A stretch of DNA of 41,240 nucleotides from Anaerolineae bacterium. GTDB taxonomy: Bacteria; Chloroflexota; Anaerolineae; Anaerolineales; Villigracilaceae. The DNA lies in the NCBI GenBank assembly GCA_018645405.1, contig JABGOQ010000064.1, forward strand, positions 1 through 41,240, given 5' to 3'. Every line of letters starts with the position of its first letter. The first letter of the stretch is position 1. This document shows positions 8,524-16,054 of the stretch, piece by piece. The position numbers and the translations under genes are program-made. The notes beneath the pieces are model-generated. The model was not told the DNA's origin and did no database searches. It saw only the letters and a list, made by a program, of their open reading frames with translations.

Positions 8524-8671
8524 AAGACCTCTACAAAAACGTGGAAATATCAGCCTTTATCAGGGGCTATATAAAGAAATTCTGAACGCCTATCGTGAAT
8601 TTGTTGCGGTAGATGTTAACTTTGGGTGCTCATTTGTAAAGTTTGCAATATACCCAGAAGGGAGTTTATGA
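8513..8671 (+). CDS. Possible small ORF (52 residues) coupled to the TPR gene
   Basis: An open frame begins at ATG 8513, overlapping the last 11 bp of the large TPR gene, and ends at TGA 8669-8671. The product would start MQNKRPLQKRG and is basic at the N-terminus with a hydrophobic C-terminal half ('VDVNFGCSFVKFAIYP'). It resembles no family I know. Its start overlap and its stop overlapping the next small ORF would fit a coupled chain, but a chance ORF in a 226-bp intergenic gap is as likely. Confidence 0.25.
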   Translation: MQNKRPLQKRGNISLYQGLYKEILNAYREFVAVDVNFGCSFVKFAIYPEGSL

Positions 8672-8757
8672 AAAAACAATATACCTATGTAAACGAGCGT
8701 TCAGTCTGTTTAGTCAACAACAAAATTTGTTTTAGAAAAGGAGATAAAAATGAGTGA
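8668..8757 (+). CDS. Possible 29-residue leader-like ORF before the acidic TPR gene
   Basis: ATG 8668 lies 5 nt after a good GAAGGGAG ribosome-binding site and overlaps the previous small ORF's stop. The frame runs 29 codons (MKKQYTYVNERSV...) and ends at TGA 8755-8757, inside the start region of the gene at 8750. Its ribosomes would pass over that gene's Shine-Dalgarno, so it could act as a leader peptide. There is no direct evidence of expression. Confidence 0.25.
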   Translation: MKKQYTYVNERSVCLVNNKICFRKGDKNE

Positions 8758-10687
8758 GCACCAACTGTGGAACGAACTAGGAAATATTTATATTAATTCA
8801 GGAGCGTTTGAACAAGCGATCAAGGCTTATGATAAAGCGATTGAATCTGATGCTGAATTTGGCTGGGCTTATAACAACAAAGCTTTGGCTTATATGCGTC
8901 TGGGTGAATCTGAGAAATCGATTCCCCTTTATCAAAGAAGCATTGAGTTGCTAAGTGATTTTAGAGACAAAGCGATTGCATGGCATCGTTTGGGCAATTC
9001 ATATCAGGTGATGGATGATACCAAGAATGCGATTCTTGCCTTCCAACGTGCCGTAGATTTGGATTTAGATAATACCGTTTACCGGAATGATCTGGCTGTT
9101 GCGATGGCTGAATATACCTATGAGACAGATGAAGAGCAGGAAGAAGCTGAGGCGGTAGAAATTGCCGATGATGTTCCTCTAGCAGAGGAAGCTGATATAG
9201 TGGAAGCAACCCCTGAGGTTGAGATCGAAGATGTCCTCGAAGAAGCTGAAGTAAGCTCCGAAGTCGAAGAAGAGGATTCTACCGAAATAACGGAAGAGAT
9301 CCCCGATGTCGAAGAGGAAGGTGTCTCCATGAAAAGTGATTTCGCATCTTGGCTTGAGCAAACCATTGAAAAACTTAGTAATAAGTCTTTTGAGAAAAAA
9401 ACTGCTGCTTTTGAAGATGTGCCAATCGTTTTCCCTGAAGGCGTCGCCCCAGAGGATGTTGTTGCTGAGTTAATGGCTGTGGTTGAAGAGCACGCAAGAG
9501 AAGCAGAGCCTGTTCTTGAAGAAGAAGTTGATTCTGAACTCGAGCAAGAAATTGCGGATGAGAGCGAAGAGAAAGTTGAAGCTGTTGCTCAAGATGAATC
9601 TGAGCCAGAAATTCTGGAGGAGATCGAGCCAATTGTGGAAGATGAACTCGAAGCTGTTGCAGAAGCAGAATCAGAAGACGCAGATGAGTCTGTAGAAAAA
9701 ATATTGCCTACAGAAGCAATAGCTGAGGTTGTAGAAGAAGTTCAAGAAGCAGACGATGCTCTTGAAGAGCAAAAAATTGAAGAGGAAAAAATCCCTCCTG
9801 TGCCGGCTGCAATAGCTAAAGATCTTATTCCTCTTTTGGACAGCGTCGAAGACGAAGAATTGGATGCCAATGTTGATAATCTGATGAATGAGTTGTCAAA
9901 AGAAATAGACCTCGCCGAAGATGAAGAGGTTGACGATGAGATTGATCAGGCTGCATTATTGATGATGGAAGATGATGAGATCGAAGATGAAGTGTTTGAT
10001 GAGAAAGATCTTGAAGAAGACTTTGAAGATGAAGCCGAATTCGAGCCTGTCGCATTAGACGAGGAAGAAATCGAAGAAGAAGGCTTTGAAGACGAAGTTG
10101 AAGAAGATGAACTCGACCTTGAAGGCGATGAAGACGAAGATGAGGATGACAAAGAAGATGAACGCATCCTTTTCGAACTCAAAAAAGAAGAAGCAACAGC
10201 CGCTCTCTTGTCAGCCGAAGAATTCTTCGCCAGCAATGACCAAAAAGGCTCTGGAAACGGAAATGGCAACGGCAATGGAAATGGAAATGGCAACGGCAAA
10301 GACTTTAGCCTGAGCACCGCCAAGGTCTGGGGAGAATTGGGCAACGTCTTCTTCTCGGTAGGCGTTTTTGACGGCGCGCTTTTTGCCTACGAAAAAGCCA
10401 TCGATCTGGATTCTGACTCTGGTTTGATTTTGAATAACCTGGCCTTGCTGCACGTTCGCAATGGAAAGTATCTTCAGGCTGTTGAGCTATGCCGCAAAAG
10501 TATTGATCTTCTCGACGATAGTGCCTCTCAGGCAGTTTCCTGGAATAATCTGGGCAATACCTATCGTGTGCTGAAAGAATATGATCAGGCAGAGAAAGCC
10601 TACCGCAAAGCCGATGAGTTGGATACAGGAAACATCACAGTAGAAAACTGGACGCGCTACGGTTTGCTAAACACCCAAAATTCATAG
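8750..10687 (+). CDS. TPR protein with long acidic linker and Gly-Asn tract
   Basis: 645 residues, preceded by a strong AAAAGGAGA Shine-Dalgarno. Residues 1-125 are a three-TPR cassette. Residues ~126-490 are an extremely Glu/Asp-rich, probably disordered segment, broken by a few non-acidic patches such as 'MKSDFASWLEQTIEKLSNKSFEKK' near 190-215 and 'AIAKDLIPLLDSV' near 355, which could be short binding motifs. A (Gly-Asn)7 tract lies near residues 502-516. Residues ~525-640 are a second three-TPR cassette. The first residues MSEHxxWNE(L/I)G are shared with the downstream ParB fusion, so the two genes are duplicates in part. The acidic linker could mimic nucleic acid or keep two TPR heads apart; both ideas are inference. 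Confidence 0.85.
   Translation: MSEHQLWNELGNIYINSGAFEQAIKAYDKAIESDAEFGWAYNNKALAYMRLGESEKSIPLYQRSIELLSDFRDKAIAWHRLGNSYQVMDDTKNAILAFQRAVDLDLDNTVYRNDLAVAMAEYTYETDEEQEEAEAVEIADDVPLAEEADIVEATPEVEIEDVLEEAEVSSEVEEEDSTEITEEIPDVEEEGVSMKSDFASWLEQTIEKLSNKSFEKKTAAFEDVPIVFPEGVAPEDVVAELMAVVEEHAREAEPVLEEEVDSELEQEIADESEEKVEAVAQDESEPEILEEIEPIVEDELEAVAEAESEDADESVEKILPTEAIAEVVEEVQEADDALEEQKIEEEKIPPVPAAIAKDLIPLLDSVEDEELDANVDNLMNELSKEIDLAEDEEVDDEIDQAALLMMEDDEIEDEVFDEKDLEEDFEDEAEFEPVALDEEEIEEEGFEDEVEEDELDLEGDEDEDEDDKEDERILFELKKEEATAALLSAEEFFASNDQKGSGNGNGNGNGNGNGNGKDFSLSTAKVWGELGNVFFSVGVFDGALFAYEKAIDLDSDSGLILNNLALLHVRNGKYLQAVELCRKSIDLLDDSASQAVSWNNLGNTYRVLKEYDQAEKAYRKADELDTGNITVENWTRYGLLNTQNS
10253..10300 (+). repeat. 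Hexanucleotide-type repeat encoding Gly-Asn
   Basis: Eight consecutive GGN-AAN units inside the acidic TPR gene encode seven Gly-Asn pairs and a final Gly-Lys. Codons alternate between GGA/GGC and AAT/AAC, so the DNA repeat is imperfect. It marks the boundary between the acidic segment and the C-terminal TPR cassette, and copy number may vary between strains. Confidence 0.85.
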
Positions 10688-10707
10688 CATAAAAAAGAGA
10701 GACGCCA

Positions 10708-12810
10708 ATGAGTGAACATATCATCTGGAACGAGATAGGCACCCTGCATTTTAATGCGGGTGCTTATACTCAAGCATCAAAAGCATATCAGCGCGCCATA
10801 GAATTGGGCGAAGATTTTAACACCGCCATGCAGAACTTGGCTTTGACCTATGTGCAAGAAGGAGAGTTAGCTAAAGCCGTTCCAATTTACAAAGAAGCCC
10901 TCGAGCTTATCTCTGAAAACAAAGACAAAGCCGCCCTCTGGTATCAGCTTGGCGAGATTTATGAGCAATTAGAAGATCACGAAAATGCTCTCTATGCAAC
11001 CAAAATAGCTGCTGAGCTAGAAAGAAATCAGGATGAATCTCTCGAGCAAGATTTGCCTTCGCAACCTTCCCCCGTTTCAGTTTTGGATCTTGCCGAGGAA
11101 ATAATCGGAGACACCGAACCTCTCAATCCAGAAGAACTTCAAAATGTGGATGAAGAGCCGACTCCGCCCGAGGACGAGGAACTTGCTACCGTTAAAACGG
11201 CAGATTCCCATCCTGCAGAGGGGCGGCTCTATCATCTGAATATTGAGCAGATTTTCGCTAACCCGGTTCAGCCTCGTCTGCGTGTAAATGTCCAAGACCT
11301 TGTCGAATCTATTCGTGAATACGGCATCATCCAGCCGTTAATCGTCACTCCTTGTGATGAAGAGCCTCATCGCTATATTCTCGTTTCTGGTGAGAGACGT
11401 CTACAAGCAGCGCGCCAGGTTGGGCTGAATACAGTTCCTGCAATCGTTCGTAAAATTAGCGAACACCAACGCCTGGAAATAGCTCTGGTAGAAAATGTAC
11501 AGCGGCAGAATCTCTCATTGCTGGAACAAGCAGATGCCTATGCTCAACTGAAAAACGAATTTGGTTTATCTTCTGACCAGATTGCCAAGCGGATGGGCAA
11601 AAGCAGTGTTGCAATAAGCAATTTGCTTCGGCTACTAGAGTTACCAGAAAAGATAAAGCGTGCGCTCGATTCAAATCGGATTAACGAAGAGCATGCACGC
11701 GCTTTGTTTTTGCTGAAAGATCAAAAAATGCAGACAAAAATATTAGACCGCATTTTAATTGAAGATCTATCTGTGCGTAAAACAGAAGGGTTGGTCCGTA
11801 AATTGCTCGTTCAGGTTCTTGAAGATAGCAATCAGCCTGATCCTGAAGTAGACGAACCTGTGTTTGTGGAAGAAGTTATCAAGTCAGATTTAGATACAGC
11901 AGCTTTGGCAGAAGTTGCTGAGGATATGGAGGAGAGCGTCATAGAAACAGAAGTTGTGGCGCTTACCCCCATACCTGATGATGAAGATTTGGAAGAAGAT
12001 AATGATGAGCAAGCTGTAGAATTGGATGCCGTAGAAGAAGCTGTTTCACTTGACGACAACCAAGAGCAGCCCAAAGATTCTCTCCCGGAAGATGAAGCTC
12101 CAGAAATCGCACCCGAAGATTTAGAAGAGGATTTGGCGGAGGATACCCTGCCAATCCCCTCATTGCCGCAGACGGCTAATTTTGAATCCCATGAAGCAGT
12201 TCTAACAGAGGAGCAGATGCGCAGTAGACTTGGTGCTTTCAAACGAGTTACCGAAGTTAACCCCAAAAACGATAAAGCCTGGAGTAAATTAGGCAAATAT
12301 TATTTCCATTTGGATGAAAAAGAAAGTGCCATTGAAGCGTATTTAGAAGCAATTCATCTTGCCCCAAATATCTTTGATTATCATCATGAACTGGGGCAAG
12401 TTTATATCTCCCTGCGTCAATTTGATAATGCGGCCATAGAATTGGAAAAAGTTGTAGCACTCAACGATAAAAATATTATTGCGCATTGCATATTGGCGAG
12501 CACTTACCGCCATTTGGAAATGGATGAAAAAGCGCAAGAGCATATAGACCTGGTTGCACCAGTTATCGAGTATGAAAAAATCTATAACCAAGCCTGCTTC
12601 GAAGCAATTTGTGGCAATGTAGTTCGCTCGGTTGAATTGTTGCGCACGGCCTTAGATCAAGAGCAAACGAGTATTGAGCAAATTCAGAGCGATGCCGATT
12701 TTGATTTTATTCGCGATGAGCCAATATTCGCTGAGCTGGTGAGCAAAACTGAAACGGTCTTTGGTGATCTAGTGCATGATCAGGAAGTGCTTTCAGTAGT
12801 GGAGCAATAG
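10708..12810 (+). CDS. ParB-like CTPase/HTH protein flanked by TPR modules
   Basis: 700 residues. Residues 1-110 are a three-TPR cassette (MSEHIIWNEIG start as in the preceding gene), followed by an acidic linker. Residues ~170-290 are a ParB N-terminal domain: 'NPVQPR' near 185, the C-motif-like GERR segment 'LVSGERRLQAARQVG' (~226-240) and 'ALVENVQRQNLSLLEQADAY' (~258-277). The ParB HTH follows ('SSDQIAKRMGKSSVAISNLLRLLELP', ~288-313). A second acidic linker covers ~390-490 and another TPR block ~510-640. Classical ParB ends in a dimerisation domain and is paired with ParA and parS; here TPRs replace that domain and no parA is nearby. The box residues for CTP binding look intact. It probably binds DNA and recruits partners through TPRs. 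No parS-like 16-mer was recognised in the window. Confidence 0.9.
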   Translation: MSEHIIWNEIGTLHFNAGAYTQASKAYQRAIELGEDFNTAMQNLALTYVQEGELAKAVPIYKEALELISENKDKAALWYQLGEIYEQLEDHENALYATKIAAELERNQDESLEQDLPSQPSPVSVLDLAEEIIGDTEPLNPEELQNVDEEPTPPEDEELATVKTADSHPAEGRLYHLNIEQIFANPVQPRLRVNVQDLVESIREYGIIQPLIVTPCDEEPHRYILVSGERRLQAARQVGLNTVPAIVRKISEHQRLEIALVENVQRQNLSLLEQADAYAQLKNEFGLSSDQIAKRMGKSSVAISNLLRLLELPEKIKRALDSNRINEEHARALFLLKDQKMQTKILDRILIEDLSVRKTEGLVRKLLVQVLEDSNQPDPEVDEPVFVEEVIKSDLDTAALAEVAEDMEESVIETEVVALTPIPDDEDLEEDNDEQAVELDAVEEAVSLDDNQEQPKDSLPEDEAPEIAPEDLEEDLAEDTLPIPSLPQTANFESHEAVLTEEQMRSRLGAFKRVTEVNPKNDKAWSKLGKYYFHLDEKESAIEAYLEAIHLAPNIFDYHHELGQVYISLRQFDNAAIELEKVVALNDKNIIAHCILASTYRHLEMDEKAQEHIDLVAPVIEYEKIYNQACFEAICGNVVRSVELLRTALDQEQTSIEQIQSDADFDFIRDEPIFAELVSKTETVFGDLVHDQEVLSVVEQ

Positions 12811-12832
12811 ACTAGAGTTGTCCCTGAATAGC

Positions 12833-12930
12833 AGAAACTCGGTTTTTCTTTTTCTCTCAAGATCTTTTTGGTCAAATATCGTTAGTTTTCGTACAAATGC
12901 TATATGCAGATAATAAAAAAACGAGTTTCT
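12833..12930. repeat. Inverted repeat with ~70-nt loop
   Basis: AGAAACTCGGTTTT (12833-12846) pairs with AAAAAACGAGTTTCT (12916-12930), with one bulged G. It could form a large hairpin in the 3' end of the ParB-TPR transcript or be a relic of a small mobile repeat. Function unknown. Confidence 0.45.
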
Positions 12931-13014
12931 TGACTCTTAGATTTGTTTGAGAATAACTCTATATAATTGATAAGCTCAAAACCCTCTGAGATTGCATTGC
13001 AAAATATTGTGGAA

Positions 13015-13066
13015 CATCCCCAAAGAATATAAGAAGTAGATATCATATTCTTTGGGGATGCTTTTT
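13015..13066 (+). terminator. Strong terminator after the TPR/ParB genes
   Basis: A perfect 16-bp stem (13015-13030 with 13045-13060), 14-nt loop, followed by CTTTTTCTT. It ends transcription of the MraZ-ATPase-TPR-ParB run. The reverse side lacks a T run, so it is mainly a + strand terminator. Confidence 0.9.
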
Positions 13067-13104
13067 CTTACGATGTGTCACTAAAAAAATAAGCGAGCTA
13101 TTAT

Positions 13105-13692
13105 TTACTCAATAGCTTCTTTGCGATCTAGCCATAACTCACGGTACTGCCTGTTCCAATCCACAGTGAAGCGAAAGGCGATCACTACTGCGGCGGCAAT
13201 TAGCACCCATAGCTCAAGCCCTCGAAATTGGAGTGCCCACAGCAAAAAGGGGGCAAGTAACGCAGCAATTAGTGTAGCACGCGCTGCATGGCGGATGATT
13301 AACACAAGAAGAATCAGCAAGGCAAGAACGCTCAACATTGCCGGGAGAGAAGCTGCAAGCATTGCTCCGCCTGCTACAGCGAGTCCCATTCCACCACGGA
13401 AGTTGGCGAAGATGGGCCAACAGTGTCCGATTACGACGAGAGCAGCGACAATGGCCACCGACCAAGCCGGATGTCCCGCGCGCATCGCAAGCCAGGTGGG
13501 GAGAAAACCTTTGGAGATGTCGAGAATCAAAACGGCGAATCCTGCTCCAAATCCCGCTTGTCTAATTGTATTGGTCGCACCAACGTGACCAGAGCCACCA
13601 TCTCGTACATCAATATTTTTGACGAGACGTGTAATCCACAAAGCAAAGGGGAGCGAACCTGCAAGATATGCTAAAGCCCAATAGAAAACCAT
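13105..13692 (-). CDS. PlsY-like acyl-phosphate:glycerol-3-phosphate acyltransferase
   Basis: 195 residues with five or more hydrophobic helices. PlsY transfers the acyl group from acyl-phosphate to glycerol-3-phosphate at the inner face of the membrane, the first step of phospholipid synthesis. Motif 1 is 'GSGHVGATNTIRQAG', motif 2 'DISKGFLPTWLA', motif 3 'GHCWPIFANFRGGMGLA'. In canonical PlsY the last reads FxGGKGxA, so Lys is replaced by Met here, and motif 1 has His for Asn. The enzyme may be a divergent paralogue rather than the housekeeping PlsY. It lies alone on the - strand and is transcribed from the symmetric promoter it shares with the ECF operon. Confidence 0.85.
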   Translation of the reverse strand: MVFYWALAYLAGSLPFALWITRLVKNIDVRDGGSGHVGATNTIRQAGFGAGFAVLILDISKGFLPTWLAMRAGHPAWSVAIVAALVVIGHCWPIFANFRGGMGLAVAGGAMLAASLPAMLSVLALLILLVLIIRHAARATLIAALLAPFLLWALQFRGLELWVLIAAAVVIAFRFTVDWNRQYRELWLDRKEAIE

Positions 13693-13745
13693 GATAATTC
13701 TCCTGAAATAAGGAAACTTTTTAGAGTTAGTAGTGTTTTTAATGT

Positions 13746-13769
13746 AGAACTTATATTATAATAAGTTCT
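13746..13769. promoter_or_regulatory. Symmetric divergent promoter/operator between plsY-like gene and ECF operon
   Basis: AGAACTTAT (13746-13754) and ATAAGTTCT (13761-13769) form a perfect 9-bp inverted repeat around 6 bp. A TATAAT -10 box lies inside it on the + strand (13757-13762) for the ECF operon and on the - strand (13755-13760) for the plsY-like gene. A dimeric repressor bound to the palindrome would cover both -10 boxes. Good -35 boxes were not found, so the promoter assignment is moderate; the palindrome itself is certain. Confidence 0.6.
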
Positions 13770-13798
13770 GTTCTAATAAAATACAAGCTGGATCATTT

Positions 13799-15430
13799 AT
13801 GACAAATTCTGTTGATGCACTTCCTCTTGAAATTACGAACTTAAATTTTACCTATCGTATTCGTACGACCCCCGCGATTAACAATATCAATTTATCTATT
13901 AAATCCGGTGAGCTGATGCTCGTTGCTGGGGCTAGTGGTAGTGGAAAAACGACGCTAATGCGTTGTATTAATGGGTTAATTCCACGCAGCTATAGAGGGG
14001 TGCTTGAGGGTGAAATTAAACTTTTCGGAACGCCAATTACAGAGATGGAGATGTCCGATCTTTCGCAACAAGTGGGGACTTTATTGCAAGATCCGGAGCG
14101 TCAGATTGTTTCGAGCCATGTGATGAACGAAGTTGCTTTTGGTTTAGAGAATTTGGCTTGGGAACGCGAGAGAATTATTGAACGGGTAGATGAAACTTTA
14201 GATTTTCTAAATATTTCCTTTTTGAGAGATCGAGAAACTTTTACCCTTTCTGGTGGAGAACGCCAAAAGGTTGCCTTAGCGGGGATTTTGGCAATGCACC
14301 CCAAAGTATTGATTCTCGATGAGCCTCTTGCCAGCTTAGATCCAGCCTCTGCCCGTGAAGCATTGGAACTGTTTCGAAGGTTGGCTGATGATGGGATTTC
14401 TATTATGCTCGTGGAACATCGCGTGGACGAAGTTCTGGGCATTAAACCCGATAGTGTTTTTTATCTTGACGAGGGTAGAGAAATTTACAGTGGCAATCCC
14501 GCAGGTTTGATGGATACCGCAGATTATCATCGCATTAAACTTCCCGCAAAGGTAATTCTCGAACGGGCTAAAAAAGATGAGCCAATTAGTTTTGATCCCG
14601 TGATCAAGAAATTATCGAAGATTAAGCAAGAAGATAAATTGCTTGAATTTAAAGATGTCACCTTTAGCTATGATTCATCTTTACCAGATGTTTTGCATAA
14701 TATTAGCTTTGATATTAATAAAGGCGACGTGATTGCTGTTTTGGGGCATAATGGTGCAGGCAAATCAACTTTGGTCAAGCATGCGCTGGGTTTATTAAAA
14801 CCAACTGAAGGCGATGTCCTTTTGCAAGGGCTATCCTCGAAAGAAGATACCGTCGCGCATGCCGCAGAAACAGTGGGCTATGTTTTTCAAAGTCCCGGCC
14901 ATATGCTTTTTGCGCCAACTGTAGAAGAAGAATTATCTTTTGGTCCTGAAAACCTAAAATTTGCAGAAGAAATTATTAAAGAAAATGTAGATTGGGCGAT
15001 AAAAACAGTTAATCTCGAAGAATATGCGGATTCTCCACCTTTGGCATTATCCTATGGACAGCAAAAACGAGTGAGTATTGCCGCAATTTTATCCATGCGT
15101 TCTCGAGTTCTTGTTATGGACGAGCCAACCGCTGGGCAGGATTATTGGAATTATCGTTCTTTTATGGATTCCATTCTTGAAATGCCCGGGTTTGATTCTA
15201 TCGTTTTTATTACCCATGATGTTGATTTAGCCGTTGTGTACGCTAATCGTATTCTCTTGCTCTCTGATGGTAAAGTAATGGCAGATGGTAGCCCGCAAGA
15301 AGTTTTGGGTGATGAAGAAGCCCTCAAGGCTTGCAGAGTTCTGCCCACATCTTTGCTTGAAATTAACCAAGAACGTTTTTCCCAAACAGGTCGTTTTATG
15401 CGCGCTGAGGAATTAGCTCACGTGCTTTAA
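13799..15430 (+). CDS. ECF transporter fused double ATPase (EcfA-EcfA')
   Basis: 543 residues with two complete ABC ATPase domains in one chain. Domain 1 has Walker A 'GASGSGKTT' (~42-50), signature 'LSGGERQKVALAG' (~150) and Walker B 'VLILDEPLASLDP'. Domain 2 has Walker A 'GHNGAGKST' (~317-325), signature 'LSYGQQKRVSIAA' (~417) and Walker B 'VLVMDEPTAGQD'. In energy-coupling factor importers two such ATPases drive a T component and a vitamin- or metal-specific S component; both follow directly here. The fused double ATPase with separate S and T genes resembles the YkoEDC-type layout. The ligand is unknown: no TPP, FMN or cobalamin riboswitch was recognised upstream. The ribosome-binding site is weak. 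Confidence 0.93.
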   Translation: MTNSVDALPLEITNLNFTYRIRTTPAINNINLSIKSGELMLVAGASGSGKTTLMRCINGLIPRSYRGVLEGEIKLFGTPITEMEMSDLSQQVGTLLQDPERQIVSSHVMNEVAFGLENLAWERERIIERVDETLDFLNISFLRDRETFTLSGGERQKVALAGILAMHPKVLILDEPLASLDPASAREALELFRRLADDGISIMLVEHRVDEVLGIKPDSVFYLDEGREIYSGNPAGLMDTADYHRIKLPAKVILERAKKDEPISFDPVIKKLSKIKQEDKLLEFKDVTFSYDSSLPDVLHNISFDINKGDVIAVLGHNGAGKSTLVKHALGLLKPTEGDVLLQGLSSKEDTVAHAAETVGYVFQSPGHMLFAPTVEEELSFGPENLKFAEEIIKENVDWAIKTVNLEEYADSPPLALSYGQQKRVSIAAILSMRSRVLVMDEPTAGQDYWNYRSFMDSILEMPGFDSIVFITHDVDLAVVYANRILLLSDGKVMADGSPQEVLGDEEALKACRVLPTSLLEINQERFSQTGRFMRAEELAHVL

Positions 15431-15434
15431 TCCG

Positions 15435-15463
15435 AACACGGTCCTATTTGAAAAAACCGTGTT
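15435..15463 (+). promoter_or_regulatory. Intercistronic hairpin between ecfA and ecfS
   Basis: AACACGGT (15435-15442) pairs with ACCGTGTT (15456-15463) across a 13-nt loop, followed by an AT-rich stretch with ATTTTATT and a later T run. It resembles a weak terminator or attenuator that could lower or tune expression of the downstream S and T genes. It lies 33 nt before the chosen S-component start. Confidence 0.5.
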
Positions 15464-15495
15464 ATTTTATTCACTTTTTTCACGAGGAGATAATA

Positions 15496-16041
15496 ATGAA
15501 AGATAACCTTTGGAAGTTCGGTACAAAAGAAGTTGTATATGCCGCCATTGGCGCTGCGCTTTACGGCGTATTGTCATGGGCGTCTAATGCTTTGGCATTG
15601 CCTGCTGCTGGGAATATTTCCCTGCGCCCGGCTGTCGCGATCCCTATGTTCTTCGGTGTCGCTTTTGGTCCTGTCGTTGGCTTTTTGGCTGGCGCAATTG
15701 GCAACGTTCTCGGCGACTTTATGTCTGGCTGGGGCTTCTGGTGGCACTGGGATTTGGGTAACGGCCTTATGGGCTTGATCCCCGGTCTTATGGCTGCCTC
15801 TGTGGTCAGCTTCAAAGACCGCGGCACCTTGGTCAAAGCCGTTATTTATTCGATCATCGGCGCAGCTGTTGGTATATTGGTTCCCTCCCTGCTTGAAATC
15901 CCCTTGAGCGGAATTGATTTCAATACAGCCATTGTCGGTTATTGGTTCCCTGCATTCCTTTCCAATGCAGTTAACGGTGCGATTCTCGTACCCATTCTAA
16001 TGGTCGCCTATGATGCTGTTGCATCACGGTCTGGTCGTTAG
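15496..16041 (+). CDS. ECF transporter S component (riboflavin-transporter-like fold)
   Basis: 181 residues from ATG 15496, chosen because GAGGAGA lies 6-8 nt upstream; a longer frame from 15448 would start inside the hairpin region without a ribosome-binding site. It has about six membrane helices with the Gly/Ala-rich S-component pattern: 'LRPAVAIPMFFGVAFGPVVG' (~43-62), 'GNVLGDFMSGWGFWWHWDLGNGLMGL' and 'YWFPAFLSNAVNGAI'. This looks like the ECF-type riboflavin-transporter S family (formerly DUF1393). S components bind the substrate and topple in the membrane on ATP hydrolysis by the neighbouring EcfA/EcfT. Substrate cannot be read from sequence alone. Confidence 0.85.
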   Translation: MKDNLWKFGTKEVVYAAIGAALYGVLSWASNALALPAAGNISLRPAVAIPMFFGVAFGPVVGFLAGAIGNVLGDFMSGWGFWWHWDLGNGLMGLIPGLMAASVVSFKDRGTLVKAVIYSIIGAAVGILVPSLLEIPLSGIDFNTAIVGYWFPAFLSNAVNGAILVPILMVAYDAVASRSGR

Positions 16042-16054
16042 CTAGGAAGATTTA

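Larger units (their letters stand above)
12811..13104. other. Intergenic region between parB-TPR gene and plsY-like gene
   Basis: About 290 bp without a gene. It holds an imperfect long-loop inverted repeat (12833-12846 with 12916-12930) and a strong terminator (13015-13066). Nothing else was recognised. Confidence 0.6.

Noticed and set aside
10253-10300. CRISPR-like or satellite repeat
   Set aside because: It is an in-frame Gly-Asn coding tract without spacers.
9118-10344. Several Ser-rich antisense ORFs (for example 9118-9366, 9946-10344)
   Set aside because: They are reverse-strand readings of the Glu/Asp codons of the acidic linker, a usual artefact.
10708-12810. Ordinary chromosome partition locus parAB
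   Set aside because: No parA neighbour and no parS-like palindrome recognised; the protein has TPRs in place of the ParB dimerisation domain.
13693-13798. Vitamin riboswitch (TPP/FMN) before the ECF operon
   Set aside because: The leader is short and lacks the conserved THI-box or RFN-element sequences; only the palindrome is present.
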